Assembly: GCF_040546585.1 (NCBI RefSeq) | Contig: NZ_JBEPOC010000001.1 | Location: forward strand, 1,054,001 to 1,118,000 | DNA: 64,000 bases | Direction: 5' to 3' | DNA from: Marmoricola sp. OAE513 | GTDB lineage: Bacteria; Actinomycetota; Actinomycetes; Propionibacteriales; Nocardioidaceae | Shown here: piece after piece, positions 40,304 to 48,877 of the stretch | Layout: the number at the start of each line of letters is the position of its first letter | Position numbering within the stretch: position 1 is the stretch's first letter | The notes under the pieces: model-generated | What the model saw: only the letters and a program-made list of their open reading frames with translations | Told to the model about the DNA's origin: nothing | Database searches by the model: none | Made by a program: the position numbers and the translations under genes

Positions 40304-41242
40304 ATGAGCGAGTGGGAACGGATAGCCGAAGCACAGGAGGGCATGATCGCCCGGCGCCAGCTCAACCAGGTCGGGTTCGATGCTGATCGGGTCCGGAACC
40401 AGCTCGCCGCCGGTCGGTGGGTAGAGCGCACCAGCACCGTACTGAGCACCTTCACCGGCGCGCCGACCTGGAAGCAGCGCGTCTGGCTCGGAGCTCTCCA
40501 TGCCGGCGGTACGGCGATGGTCGGCGGAATCACCGCGCTCACCTGGCGTGGGCTCAGGAACTGGCATCGCGAGGAGGTCACGATCCTTGTCGACGACGAG
40601 CTCTCCTTCGACAGGGTCCCCGGCATCAAGTTCTTCCGCACCCGCCGGCCTCTCGACGTACTCCGAGCTCGCAGTGCTGGTCCGCCGATGTGCCGCATCG
40701 AGCCGGCGGCGCTGCTGTTCGCCGGTTACGCGGAATCCGCGCGAACAGGTCAAGGTCTCTTGGCTGCGGTCGTGCAGCAACGTCTGACGACCGCTCCCGC
40801 ACTGGCCGCAGAGCTGGAAGCAATGCGGCCACTGCGGAGAGGTCGGTTGCTGAGGACCACGCTCGCCGACATCGCCGGTGGCTCCGACTCGCTCGCCGAG
40901 ATAGACCTGGGTCGGCTGTGCCGACGAGCGGGCCTCCCGGAGCCGCAGCGTCAGACCCGCCGACGCGACGCTGGCGGGCGCACGCGGTACACCGACTGCG
41001 AGTGGACACTCCCTGACGGAACCACCCTGATCCTCGAGATCGACGGCGCGTTCCACATGGACGTCGAGCACTGGGAGGACGATCTGTCGCGCCAACGACG
41101 CCTCACCGGACGAGGTCGGATCTTGGTGCGCTGCACTGCGAGAGAGCTTCGCGTCAAACCCCATTCGGTGCTCGAGGACCTCAAACGCCACGGGTTGTGT
41201 GCCCCAGGACGCGTCATAGCGCGTCCTGGGGCACACAACTAG
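40304..41242 (+). CDS. DUF559/AbiEi-like protein flanked by palindromes
   Basis: The roughly 312-residue protein has an N-terminal winged-helix-like domain of the AbiEi type ('[24 protein letters not shown]') and a C-terminal Vsr/DUF559 endonuclease-like fold (about 225-295) with '[19 protein letters not shown]' and '[14 protein letters not shown]', where Glu, Asp and His could be catalytic. The role is unknown; DNA cleavage or a stalled nuclease fold is possible. It is plus-strand within a minus-strand core block, and palindromes of one family stand on both sides; the second encodes its last residues. An ATG at 40277 would add nine residues. The stop shares CTAG with the acpS stop. Confidence 0.78.
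   Translation: MSEWERIAEAQEGMIARRQLNQVGFDADRVRNQLAAGRWVERTSTVLSTFTGAPTWKQRVWLGALHAGGTAMVGGITALTWRGLRNWHREEVTILVDDELSFDRVPGIKFFRTRRPLDVLRARSAGPPMCRIEPAALLFAGYAESARTGQGLLAAVVQQRLTTAPALAAELEAMRPLRRGRLLRTTLADIAGGSDSLAEIDLGRLCRRAGLPEPQRQTRRRDAGGRTRYTDCEWTLPDGTTLILEIDGAFHMDVEHWEDDLSRQRRLTGRGRILVRCTARELRVKPHSVLEDLKRHGLCAPGRVIARPGAHN
41194..41239. repeat. Palindromic element copy C, perfect 20-bp stem
   Basis: GTTGTGTGCCCCAGGACGCG and its exact complement flank a TCATAG centre. It overlaps the last codons of the DUF559-like gene and reaches the acpS stop codon. It differs from copy B at only a few bases and shares the CATAGCGCGTCCTGGGGCAC core. Confidence 0.88.
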
Positions 41243-41589
41243 CTGAGGATGAGGATCGCGGTCGCGATGCCGCCGTCGTGGCTCAACGAGAGGTGCCAGG
41301 ACGTGCCGCCGAGCTCGGTGGCCCGGCGCAGGCAGGTCCCGCGCAGCTCCATCGTGGGTTGACCGGAGGGCAGCCGGACCACCTCGGCGTCGTGCCACTC
41401 CAGGTCGCCCGGGGCACCGAGGGCCTTGGCGAGCGCTTCCTTGGCGGCGAACCGCGCGGCCAGCGACTCGACGGGCAGGACGGCTTCGTTCGCGGTGAAC
41501 AGCTTGTCGCGGAGGCTCGGCGTGCGGGTCAGCGACGCCTCGAAGCGCGCGACGTCGACGACGTCGATGCCCACACCCAGGACGGTCAC
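41239..41589 (-). CDS. acpS: Holo-acyl carrier protein synthase
   Basis: AcpS attaches 4'-phosphopantetheine to acyl carrier protein. The 116 residues contain '[13 protein letters not shown]', '[14 protein letters not shown]' (metal-binding Glu) and '[13 protein letters not shown]', all standard. The GTG start lies 15 bases after the glmS stop on the same strand. Its stop codon forms CTAG with that of the convergent DUF559-like gene, with the palindrome alongside. Confidence 0.95.
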   Translation of the reverse strand: MTVLGVGIDVVDVARFEASLTRTPSLRDKLFTANEAVLPVESLAARFAAKEALAKALGAPGDLEWHDAEVVRLPSGQPTMELRGTCLRRATELGGTSWHLSLSHDGGIATAILILS

Positions 41590-41604
41590 GGGTTGATCAC
41601 GCGG

Positions 41605-43449
41605 TCACTCGACCGTGACGGACTTCGCCAGGTTGCGCGGCTGGTCGACGTCGTGACCCATCAGGGTGGCCAGCTCGCAGGCGAACAGCTGCAGCGGGAC
41701 GGTCGCGACCAGCGGCTGCAGCAGCGTCGGCACGGTCGGCAGCGGGATCAGCACGTCGGCGTACGGCGTCACCTCGGTGTCGTCGCCCTCGGCCAGCACG
41801 ATCGTCAGGGCACCACGGGCACGGATCTCCTGGATGGCGCTGATCATCTTGTCGTGGAGCTGGTCACGACCACGCGGCGGCACGACGCAGAAGACGGGCA
41901 GGCCCGGCTCGATCAGGGCGATGGGTCCGTGCTTGAGCTCGCCGGCCGCGAAGCCCTCGGCATGGATGTAGGCGAGCTCCTTGAGCTTCAGCGCCCCCTC
42001 GAGCGCGACCGGGAAACCGGCGTGACGACCGAGGAACAGCACCGACTTCGCGTCACGGAACCGCTCGGCGAGCGCGTAGGTGCGCGCGGCGTCGTCGAGG
42101 ACCTGCTGGACCCGGTCCTCCATCTGCGCGAGCTCGCGGACCACCGCGGCGATCTCGTCGCCGAACTTCGTACCGCGGACCTGGGCGAGGTAGAGCCCGA
42201 GCAGGTAGCAGGCGATCAGCTGGGTCAGGAAGCCCTTGGTCGACGCGACCCCGATCTCCGGGCCGGCGTGGGTGTAGATCACGGCGTCGGACTCGCGCGG
42301 GATCGTCGAGCCGTTGGTATTGCAGATCGCGAGCACCTTGGCCTTCTGCTTGACCGCGTGCCGGATCGCCATCAGGGTGTCGGCGGTCTCACCGGACTGG
42401 CTGATCGCGACGACCAACGTGTTCCGCGTCAGGATCGGGTCGCGGTAGCGGAACTCGTGGGACAGCTCGATCTCGCACGGGATCCGGGTCCAGTGCTCGA
42501 TCGCGTACTTGGCGACCATCGCGGCGTAGTTCGAGGTGCCGCAGGCGATGATGACGATCTTGTCGATGTCGCGGAGCTCGTCGTCGCTGATCCGGACCTC
42601 GTCGAGCTGCAGCAGGCCGGCCTCGTCGTGACGTCCGAGCAGCGCGTCGGCGATCGCGCGCGGCTGCTCGAAGATCTCCTTGCGCATGAACCAGTCGTAG
42701 CCGTCCTTCTCGGCGGCGGCCAGGTCCCAGTCCACGTGGTACTGGCGGCCTTCGGCGGGGCTGCCGTCGAACGACGTCACCTCGACGCCCTCCCGGGTGA
42801 TCGTGACCACCTGGTCCTGACCGAGCTCGAGCGCCTCGCGGGTGTGCTCGATGAAGGCGGCGACGTCGGACCCGATGAAGTTCTCCCCGTCGCCGAGCCC
42901 GACGACCAGCGGCGAGTTCCGCCGCGCGGCGACCACGCGGGACGGGTCCTCGGCGTCGACGGCGACCAGGGTGAAGGCGCCCTCCAGCCGGCGGCAGACG
43001 TTCTGCATCGCCGTGGTCAGGTCGGCACCTGCGCGGACCTCGTTCTCGAGCAGGTGCGCGGCGACCTCGGTGTCGGTCTCCGAGAGCAGGTCGTGGCCGG
43101 CGCGCTCGAGCTCGTCGCGCAACCGGGCGAAGTTCTCCAGGATCCCGTTGTGCACCACCGCGACGCGACGCTGCGGTCCGGCGTGCGGGTGCGCGTTCAC
43201 GTCGTTCGGGGCGCCGTGGGTGGCCCACCGGGTGTGGCCGATCCCGGTCGTGGACGACGGCAGCGGCGCCTCGGCGATGGCCTTCTCGAGGTTGGCCAGC
43301 TTGCCGGCCTTCTTGTCCGTGGCCAGCGCGTTGTCGTGCACGAGAGCGATGCCCGCGGAGTCGTAACCGCGGTACTCCAGGAGCCGGAGTCCCTCGATCA
43401 CGACGTCCTTGGCCTGCTTCTGGCCGACGTACCCAACGATGCCGCACAT
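41605..43449 (-). CDS. glmS: Glutamine-fructose-6-phosphate aminotransferase
   Basis: GlmS makes glucosamine 6-phosphate for cell-wall precursors. Of 614 residues, Cys2 of 'MCGIVGYVG' is the N-terminal nucleophile of the glutaminase domain, and two SIS isomerase domains follow ('IIACGTSNYAAMVAKYAIE', 'ISQSGETADTLMAIRHA', 'LGRHAGFPVALEGALKLKE'). The start is at the ATG before Cys2, which must be exposed for catalysis; upstream in-frame sequence belongs to the opposite-strand coaA. No glmS ribozyme is recognised upstream. Confidence 0.96.
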   Translation of the reverse strand: MCGIVGYVGQKQAKDVVIEGLRLLEYRGYDSAGIALVHDNALATDKKAGKLANLEKAIAEAPLPSSTTGIGHTRWATHGAPNDVNAHPHAGPQRRVAVVHNGILENFARLRDELERAGHDLLSETDTEVAAHLLENEVRAGADLTTAMQNVCRRLEGAFTLVAVDAEDPSRVVAARRNSPLVVGLGDGENFIGSDVAAFIEHTREALELGQDQVVTITREGVEVTSFDGSPAEGRQYHVDWDLAAAEKDGYDWFMRKEIFEQPRAIADALLGRHDEAGLLQLDEVRISDDELRDIDKIVIIACGTSNYAAMVAKYAIEHWTRIPCEIELSHEFRYRDPILTRNTLVVAISQSGETADTLMAIRHAVKQKAKVLAICNTNGSTIPRESDAVIYTHAGPEIGVASTKGFLTQLIACYLLGLYLAQVRGTKFGDEIAAVVRELAQMEDRVQQVLDDAARTYALAERFRDAKSVLFLGRHAGFPVALEGALKLKELAYIHAEGFAAGELKHGPIALIEPGLPVFCVVPPRGRDQLHDKMISAIQEIRARGALTIVLAEGDDTEVTPYADVLIPLPTVPTLLQPLVATVPLQLFACELATLMGHDVDQPRNLAKSVTVE

Positions 43450-43518
43450 GGGGGTCAGTCTAGGTGCTGACCGCCCCTGCCCCTGCGCTCCGCCGCCGGG
43501 ACTGAAAGAATCCTCACC

Positions 43519-44475
43519 ATGGCAGGAGCCGGACACATCAACGAGGCGACACCGTACGTCGAGCTCGACCGCGCAGCCTGGGCCGAGCTGGGAGCACACA
43601 CCGACCAGCCCCTGTCCGCGGACGAGATCGACCGGGTCCGCGGTCTCGGCGAGCAGCTCGACCTCGACGAGGTCGCCGAGGTGTACCTGCCGCTCTCCCG
43701 CCTGCTCAGCCTGTACGTCGAGTCCGCCGGCGCCCTGCACCGTTCCCAGGAGGACTTCCTGGACCGGCCCACGCCGCCGCGCACGCCCTTCGTGATCGGC
43801 CTGGCCGGGTCGGTCGCCGTGGGCAAGTCGACCACGGCGCGCGTCCTCCAGCAGATGCTGGCTCACTGGCCCGTGCACCCGAAGGTCGCGCTGGTCACCA
43901 CCGACGGCTTCCTCTACCCGAACGCCGAGCTGGAGCGCCGCGGCATCCTGCACCGCAAGGGGTTCCCGGAGTCCTACGACCGCAAGGCGCTGCTCAAGTT
44001 CGTCATCGACATCAAGTCCGGGCGCGACGAGGTCGAGGCCCCGGTCTACTCCCACCTGGTCTACGACGTCACCGACGAGAAGGTCGTCATCCAGCGGCCC
44101 GACATCGTCATCGTCGAGGGACTCAACGTGCTGCAGCCCGCGCAGACCCGCCCTGACGGTCGGACCGGCCTCGCGGTCAGCGACTTCTTCGACTTCACCA
44201 TCTACGTCGACGCCGCCACCAACGACATCAAGCAGTGGTACACCGAGCGGTTCCTGCGTCTGCGCGAGACGGCGTTCCGCGACCCGCAGTCCTACTTCGC
44301 CAAGTACGCGAAGCTCTCGCACGACGAGTCGGTCGTCGAGGCCGGTCGGATCTGGGACGAGATCAACGGACCGAACCTCTCCCAGAACGTGGCGCCCAGC
44401 CGCTCGCGCGCGACGCTGGTGCTGCGCAAGGGTGGCGACCACTCGGTGCGCTGGGTCCGGCTGCGGAAGCTCTGA
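43519..44475 (+). CDS. coaA: Type I pantothenate kinase
   Basis: CoaA phosphorylates pantothenate, the first and rate-controlling step to coenzyme A. The 318 residues have Walker [10 protein letters not shown] at 97-105, '[10 protein letters not shown]', '[10 protein letters not shown]' and '[10 protein letters not shown]', all of the bacterial type I enzyme. It diverges from glmS across 69 bases and precedes the methyltransferase gene by only a few bases. Confidence 0.96.
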   Translation: MAGAGHINEATPYVELDRAAWAELGAHTDQPLSADEIDRVRGLGEQLDLDEVAEVYLPLSRLLSLYVESAGALHRSQEDFLDRPTPPRTPFVIGLAGSVAVGKSTTARVLQQMLAHWPVHPKVALVTTDGFLYPNAELERRGILHRKGFPESYDRKALLKFVIDIKSGRDEVEAPVYSHLVYDVTDEKVVIQRPDIVIVEGLNVLQPAQTRPDGRTGLAVSDFFDFTIYVDAATNDIKQWYTERFLRLRETAFRDPQSYFAKYAKLSHDESVVEAGRIWDEINGPNLSQNVAPSRSRATLVLRKGGDHSVRWVRLRKL

Positions 44476-44478
44476 ACC

Positions 44479-45085
44479 GTGACGCCCGCTGAACTGCCGC
44501 CCGACCCGGTGGGACCTCGCGCCCCCGTCCGGGTACGCCGAGCGCTTCGCCCGGTTGATCGCCGAGGGTCACGACGTCACCGGCGAGGCCCGGCTGGCCG
44601 ACGTGCTGGTCGGACGTGGCGCACGCATCCTGGACGCCGGCTCGGGCATGGGCCGTATCGGCGCCGCCCTGCAGGCCGGCGGGCACGACGTGACCGCCGT
44701 CGAGAAGGACCCGTCCCTCGTCGCCGAGAGTCGTCGGCGCTACCCCGACCTGCCCGTCGTGCAGTCCGACCTGCTCGCCCTGGCCGACAGCCTCGTCGAA
44801 CCGGGCTTCGACCTGGTCGTCCTGGTCGGCAACGTGATCGTGCTGCTGGCTCCGGACACCGAGCAGCGTCTGCTGGTCACCCTGCGCGACCTGCTGGCAC
44901 CTGACGGCCGGATCCTCGTCGGCTTCCACCCGAACCAGGCACACACCAGTGCGAGGGCCTACGCGTTCACCGACTTCGCCGCGGACGTCGAGGCCAGCGG
45001 TCTCGTCGTGCAGCACCGGTTCGGGACCTACGAGCTCGGAGAACCGAGCGACGACTACGTGGTCGCGGTCCTGCGGCGCGCGTGA
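44479..45085 (+). CDS. Class I SAM methyltransferase, apparent frameshift near 44509
   Basis: The SAM motif 'ILDAGSGMGRIGAALQAGG', 'EKDPSLV' and 'GFDLVVLVGNVIVLL' identify a small methyltransferase. From the GTG at 44479 the peptide reads MTPAELPPDP, then loses frame; one base later, from TGG at 44510, it continues 'WDLAPPSGYAERFARLIAEG' straight into the main domain. A single extra G around 44507-44509 explains this. Either the gene is frameshifted, the assembly has an error, or translation starts at a TTG at 44555 (176 aa) and skips the N-terminus. Substrate unknown. Confidence 0.75.
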
Positions 45086-45735
45086 TGAAAGCGCTGCACG
45101 TCCTCGACCTCGACGGCACCCTGCTGCACGGCACGACCGCGAACCTGGAAGTCGCCCGGGCCCGCGGCGATCTGGAGGTGCTGCTCGCGATGGAGGCGGC
45201 GTTCGCCGACGGGACGATGAGCACGAAGGAGTTCTCCACCGAGCTGCACCGGATCTGGCACGACCTGACCGCCGACGAGGTCGCCGAGATCGTCGCGCAG
45301 AGCCCGTGGATCGACGGCATCGCCGAGGTGTGCGCCGACATCGCCGACCGCGGCGAGCAGTCGATGCTGATCACGATGTCGCCGAACTTCTTCGCCGAGG
45401 CGGTGCTCGCGCACGGCGTCGGGACCGTGCACGCCTCGCACTTCCCGCCCCTGCCGTTCACCGAGGCCTTCGACCCCGAGCTGACCCTGGTCCCGGAGGA
45501 CAAGGTCCGCCTGGTCACCGCTGCCCTGGACGCCGCCGGGCTCGGCACCCGCTCCTGCGTCGCGTACGGCGACTCCCTCTCGGACGAGCCGCTGTTCCGG
45601 GTGCTGGAGAACACGGTCGCGGTCAATCCGTCGCCTGCTCTGGCCGGGATCGCGGCGGAGGTCTACCGGGGCCGGGACCTGCGCGAGGCCTACGCGCTGG
45701 GACGTCGCCTGCTCGCGGACACCGGTCCGGCATGA
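45085..45735 (+). CDS. HAD-IB family phosphatase-like hydrolase
   Basis: The 216-residue haloacid-dehalogenase fold protein has the nucleophile motif 'VLDLDGTLLHG', a helical cap (about 25-85), 'ITMSPNFFAEAVL' and the final 'AYGDSLSDEPLFRVLENTVAVNP', as in phosphoserine-phosphatase-like and IB-type proteins. The substrate is unknown. It overlaps the preceding gene's stop by one base (TGATG), with a GTG three bases earlier as an alternative, and the DUF1330 gene follows. Confidence 0.85.
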   Translation: MKALHVLDLDGTLLHGTTANLEVARARGDLEVLLAMEAAFADGTMSTKEFSTELHRIWHDLTADEVAEIVAQSPWIDGIAEVCADIADRGEQSMLITMSPNFFAEAVLAHGVGTVHASHFPPLPFTEAFDPELTLVPEDKVRLVTAALDAAGLGTRSCVAYGDSLSDEPLFRVLENTVAVNPSPALAGIAAEVYRGRDLREAYALGRRLLADTGPA

Positions 45736-45742
45736 TGGCGCC

Positions 45743-46030
45743 ATGAGCGCCTACTGGATCTCGATCTACGAAGAAGTCCTCGACGAGGAGAAGCTCGCCG
45801 CGTACGCCGCCCTGGCCGGACCGGCCCTGATCGACGCCGGCGGCACCTTCCTGGCACGGACCGTTCCCGAGCTGACCTTCGAGAACGGCAAGGCCACCCG
45901 GACCGTCATCATCGAGTTCGCCTCGGTCGAGGCCGCGCGTGCCGCCCACGACGGCCCGGCGTACCAGGAGGCCCTGGCGGCTCTCGACGGCGGCGCGGTG
46001 CGCGAGATCCGGATCGTCCCCGGGGTTTGA
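45743..46030 (+). CDS. DUF1330 family protein
   Basis: This 95-residue dimeric alpha-beta-barrel-type protein shows the DUF1330 pattern 'YWISIYEEVLDEEKLAAYAALAGPAL', 'VIIEFASVEAARAAHDGPAYQEAL' and 'REIRIVPG'. No biochemical function is established for the family. It follows the HAD gene after seven bases and may be in its transcript. Confidence 0.85.
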   Translation: MSAYWISIYEEVLDEEKLAAYAALAGPALIDAGGTFLARTVPELTFENGKATRTVIIEFASVEAARAAHDGPAYQEALAALDGGAVREIRIVPGV

Positions 46031-46055
46031 CCCGCGTCTGACCCGCGTCTGACCC

Positions 46056-46859
46056 TCAGCGGGTGTCGGAGAACCGCGGCGGCCGACCTTCCTTGCGCGC
46101 CCGGGTGGCCTCCTCGAAGTTGTCGGTGAGGATCCGCAGGTAGAGCTGACCGAGGCCCTCGGCCGCCATGTGACCCTCGAGCGAGGACGCGTCCAGTCCG
46201 TTGATCAGCGTGCGCTTGGTCAGCTCGACGCCCGGCTGGGAGAACCCGGCGATGCGCTGACCGATCTCGACCGCTCGGCCCACGACGTCGTCGACGACCT
46301 CGCTGACCAGGCCCATCCGCTCGGCCTCCTCGGCCGGGACGTCGCGCCCGGTGAGCATGATCTCGGCGGCACGCGAGGAGCCGATCGCGCGGGGCAGCAG
46401 GTAGGACAGCCCGAGCTCGCTGGCGGTCAGCCCGTTGTTGATCCCTGCCGCGCGGAAGTACGCCGCCGGGGCCGCGATCCGGATGTCGCAGGCCAGCGTG
46501 AGGCACAGTCCTCCGCCGATCGCGGCACCGTTGATCGCCGCGATCACCGGCTGGTGCAGCTTGCGCAGCGTGAGCGTGATGTCCTCGAGCATCTCCATCG
46601 AGCGCAGCGCGTACGTCGGGCGGGTCAGACCGTCGACGTACGGCGGCGTACCCGCCGACTCCTGGTCGGCACCCGAGCAGAACCCCCGGCCGGCCCCGGT
46701 GATGACGACTGCCCGGACGGAGTTGTCGCGGCTGAGCGCGACCAGCTCGTCGCGGAACGGCACCATGACGTCGAACGCCATCGCGTTCATCCGTTCGGGA
46801 CGGTTCAGGGTCACGACGGCGACCTCGGGCACGGGGCGCTCCACCAGGACGAAGTTCAC
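46056..46859 (-). CDS. Enoyl-CoA hydratase/isomerase family protein
   Basis: The 267-residue crotonase-fold enzyme has the oxyanion-hole segments 'VVITGAGRGFCSGADQES' and 'IAAINGAAIGGGLCLTLACDIRIA', and 'AEEAERMGLVSEVV'. The second glutamate of classical hydratases is not obvious, so hydratase versus isomerase activity is open. It probably acts in fatty acid or steroid-like breakdown. A TetR gene lies upstream on the same strand beyond a GC-rich repeat-like gap. Confidence 0.9.
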   Translation of the reverse strand: MNFVLVERPVPEVAVVTLNRPERMNAMAFDVMVPFRDELVALSRDNSVRAVVITGAGRGFCSGADQESAGTPPYVDGLTRPTYALRSMEMLEDITLTLRKLHQPVIAAINGAAIGGGLCLTLACDIRIAAPAAYFRAAGINNGLTASELGLSYLLPRAIGSSRAAEIMLTGRDVPAEEAERMGLVSEVVDDVVGRAVEIGQRIAGFSQPGVELTKRTLINGLDASSLEGHMAAEGLGQLYLRILTDNFEEATRARKEGRPPRFSDTR

Positions 46860-46945
46860 GCGCGGAGCCTAGCGAGCGCCCGAGCTTGCTCGTGGCCGAG
46901 CGGGCGACAGCGCGTGACGAGCGAAGCGAGGATCATGCCGGGAAC

Positions 46946-47533
46946 CTAGCGGTCCGTCGAGAGCCCGTCGAGGAGTGCGACCAGCACCTGCTCGGCCCGC
47001 CGATGTGCAGCCTCGCGGTTCTCGGCACGGGCGACAGCCAGGGCCGACTCGGTCAACGACCCGAGCAACGCGTTCGCGAGGTCCTCGGTCGGGAGGTCCT
47101 TGATCTGCTTAGCGGCGACCGCAGCATCCAGACCGGCCCGGATCAGCCCGAGTCCGTGGTCCGCCTCGATCTGGTGCCACCGGGTCCAGCCGAGCACGGC
47201 GGGCGCATCGATGAGCGCGATCCGCTGCACCTCGTTCTGCAGGCTCAGGTCGAGGAACCGACTGACCCCGGAGCGGAGCGCGGCGAACGGGTCGCCCCCG
47301 ACCAGCTCCTCGAGCGGGAAGTTCGCGACGAGCTCGGCCTCGATCTCGACGAACACCGCCTCGAACAGGCCGGCCTTCCCGTCGAAGTGGTGGTAGAGCG
47401 CGCCGCGACTCACGCCGGCGGCGGTGACGATCTCCTCCGCCGCGACGTCGTCGTACCCGCGCTCGGCGAACAGGCGGCGTCCGGCAACCAGCAGGGCAGC
47501 CCTCGTGGAAGCCCTCCGCTCGGCCTGGGTCAT
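46946..47533 (-). CDS. TetR family transcriptional regulator
   Basis: The roughly 195 residues start with a helix-turn-helix (about 10-55: 'FAERGYDDVAAEEIVTAAGVSRGALYHHFDGKAGLF') and continue with a helical sensor domain. It diverges from the alpha/beta hydrolase gene, whose promoter holds the palindrome TACAG-T-CTGTA, a likely operator. The ATG at 47533 was chosen; a GTG at 47545 would add four residues. The ligand is unknown. Confidence 0.92.
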   Translation of the reverse strand: MTQAERRASTRAALLVAGRRLFAERGYDDVAAEEIVTAAGVSRGALYHHFDGKAGLFEAVFVEIEAELVANFPLEELVGGDPFAALRSGVSRFLDLSLQNEVQRIALIDAPAVLGWTRWHQIEADHGLGLIRAGLDAAVAAKQIKDLPTEDLANALLGSLTESALAVARAENREAAHRRAEQVLVALLDGLSTDR

Positions 47534-47554
47534 GCGTGAGGTCACCCACTGATC

Positions 47555-47583
47555 TTGACATACATACAGTCTGTACATATATA
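47555..47583 (+). promoter_or_regulatory. Sigma-70 promoter with internal operator
   Basis: TTGACA at 47555-47560 and TATATA at 47578-47583 are separated by exactly 17 bases, close to consensus. The palindrome TACAG-T-CTGTA at 47565-47575 fills the spacer, so a bound regulator would block the polymerase. The downstream ATG at 47592 is so close that the transcript would be almost leaderless. Confidence 0.65.
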
Positions 47584-47591
47584 CATGACGT

Positions 47592-48452
47592 ATGAAACTT
47601 TCCGTGGAGCTCCAGTCCGGCACCATCCACTACGTCGAGTACGGCGATCGTGACGCCGAACCTGTCGTGTTCGTGCACGGTTTCGCCGTCGACCGCCGGC
47701 TCTGGGAACCCGTCGCGCAGATGCTTGCCACCTCCGGCCTTCGCTGCATCGTCCCGACCTGGCCGTTCGGCTCGCACACGACGGCGATGAAGCCCGGGAC
47801 CGACCTGACTCCCCCGGGTGCCGCCCGGCTCGTCGCCGACTTCCTCGCAGCCCTCGACCTCGCGGGCGTGACCATCGTCGGCAACGACTCCGGCGGCGCG
47901 GTGACCCAGATGCTGGTGACGACGGACCCGAGCCGGATCGGTCGTCTGGTGCTGACCAACTGCGACTCGTTCGAGAACTTCCCACCAGGGATCTTCAAGC
48001 CGCTGGGCAAGGCGGCCAAGCTGCCCGGCGCCGGCTTCGCGCTGGCACAGTCGATGCGCTTCGAGCCCTTCCTGCGCGCACCGTTCGGGTACGGCGCCCT
48101 CAGCGCGAACCGCCTGCCGACCGATCTGCTGCGGTCCTTCATCGCCCCGCTGATCCACGACAAGGACGTACGCCGGGACGCCCTGGAGTTCTTCGGCGGC
48201 ACCGACACCCGCGACACCCTGGCGGCCGCAGCCAGGCTGCCCTCCCTGGACGTGCCGGCCCTGCTCGTCTGGGGCCAGGACGACACCCTGTTCCCTGTCA
48301 GCGACGCCGAGCGCCTGCAGCGCAACCTGGCCGACTGCACCCTCGTCCTCGTGCCCGGCGCGAAGACCTTCGTCTCGCTGGACCAGCCGGACGCCGTCGC
48401 TGACGCGATCGCGACCTGGGTGGCCGCGCACCCCGTGGTCGGTGCCCGGTGA
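47592..48452 (+). CDS. Alpha/beta hydrolase
   Basis: The 286-residue hydrolase fold has the oxyanion 'VFVHGFAVDRRLWEP', the nucleophile elbow 'IVGNDSGGAVTQ' with Ser, an Asp in 'LLVWGQDDTLFP' and a less typical end 'VPGAKTFVSLDQP' where the catalytic His is not certain. The substrate is unknown; esters or epoxide-like compounds are possible. Its promoter overlaps a likely operator of the divergent TetR. The stop overlaps the DUF4345 gene as GTGA. Confidence 0.88.
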   Translation: MKLSVELQSGTIHYVEYGDRDAEPVVFVHGFAVDRRLWEPVAQMLATSGLRCIVPTWPFGSHTTAMKPGTDLTPPGAARLVADFLAALDLAGVTIVGNDSGGAVTQMLVTTDPSRIGRLVLTNCDSFENFPPGIFKPLGKAAKLPGAGFALAQSMRFEPFLRAPFGYGALSANRLPTDLLRSFIAPLIHDKDVRRDALEFFGGTDTRDTLAAAARLPSLDVPALLVWGQDDTLFPVSDAERLQRNLADCTLVLVPGAKTFVSLDQPDAVADAIATWVAAHPVVGAR

Positions 48453-48811
48453 ACGCCGCGGCACTGGTCGTCGCGATCGGGTTCGCCGGGATGGGCGTGG
48501 CGGCGCTGGTGCGGCCCGCGCTGATCTGGGCACCGTTCGGCGCCGAACCGACCACGCCGGAAGCACGGAACGAGGTCCGCGCCGTGTACGGCGGTTTCGG
48601 GATCGCTCTCGCCGTCCTCCTCCTGCTCTCCGACGACGCGACGGCCGGGGTCCGCGACGGGGTCCTGCTCGCGGTCGCGGTTGCCTTGTTCGGCATGGCC
48701 GCCGGACGCCTGGTGGGCGCGTTCCTCGAGCCACGGGCCCTGCTCTCCTGGCCCGGTTTCTTCCTCGGCGTGGAGATCGGCATGGGCGCTCTGACCCTGC
48801 TCGCGCGCTGA
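48449..48811 (+). CDS. DUF4345-like small membrane protein
   Basis: This 120-residue protein has four predicted membrane helices ('LVVAIGFAGMGVAALV', 'GIALAVLLLL', 'LLAVAVALFGMAAG', 'FFLGVEIGMGALTLL') and the family's 'NEVRAVYGGFGIAL' motif. Function is unknown. The GTG start overlaps the hydrolase stop, so the two are translationally coupled and probably under the same TetR. Confidence 0.8.
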   Translation: MNAAALVVAIGFAGMGVAALVRPALIWAPFGAEPTTPEARNEVRAVYGGFGIALAVLLLLSDDATAGVRDGVLLAVAVALFGMAAGRLVGAFLEPRALLSWPGFFLGVEIGMGALTLLAR

Positions 48812-48846
48812 GAAGCGTGACCGAGAGCACCTCTGACGGGTTCGCC

Positions 48847-48860
48847 TGGACAGTTGTCCA
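48847..48860. promoter_or_regulatory. Candidate operator TGGACA-GT-TGTCCA
   Basis: A 6-bp inverted repeat with a two-base centre lies 18-31 bases upstream of the first MMPL gene. It is a good size for a TetR-type half-operator, but which regulator binds is unknown. Confidence 0.45.
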
Positions 48861-48877
48861 AGATCTAGAGTTCGACC

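Noticed and set aside
42389-43447. A 352-codon minus-strand frame within glmS
   Set aside because: It is an out-of-frame shadow of glmS with Arg/Pro/His-rich low-complexity peptide.
43441-43520. glmS ribozyme or riboswitch upstream of glmS
   Set aside because: The divergent gap to coaA is only about 69 bases and no ribozyme core is visible.
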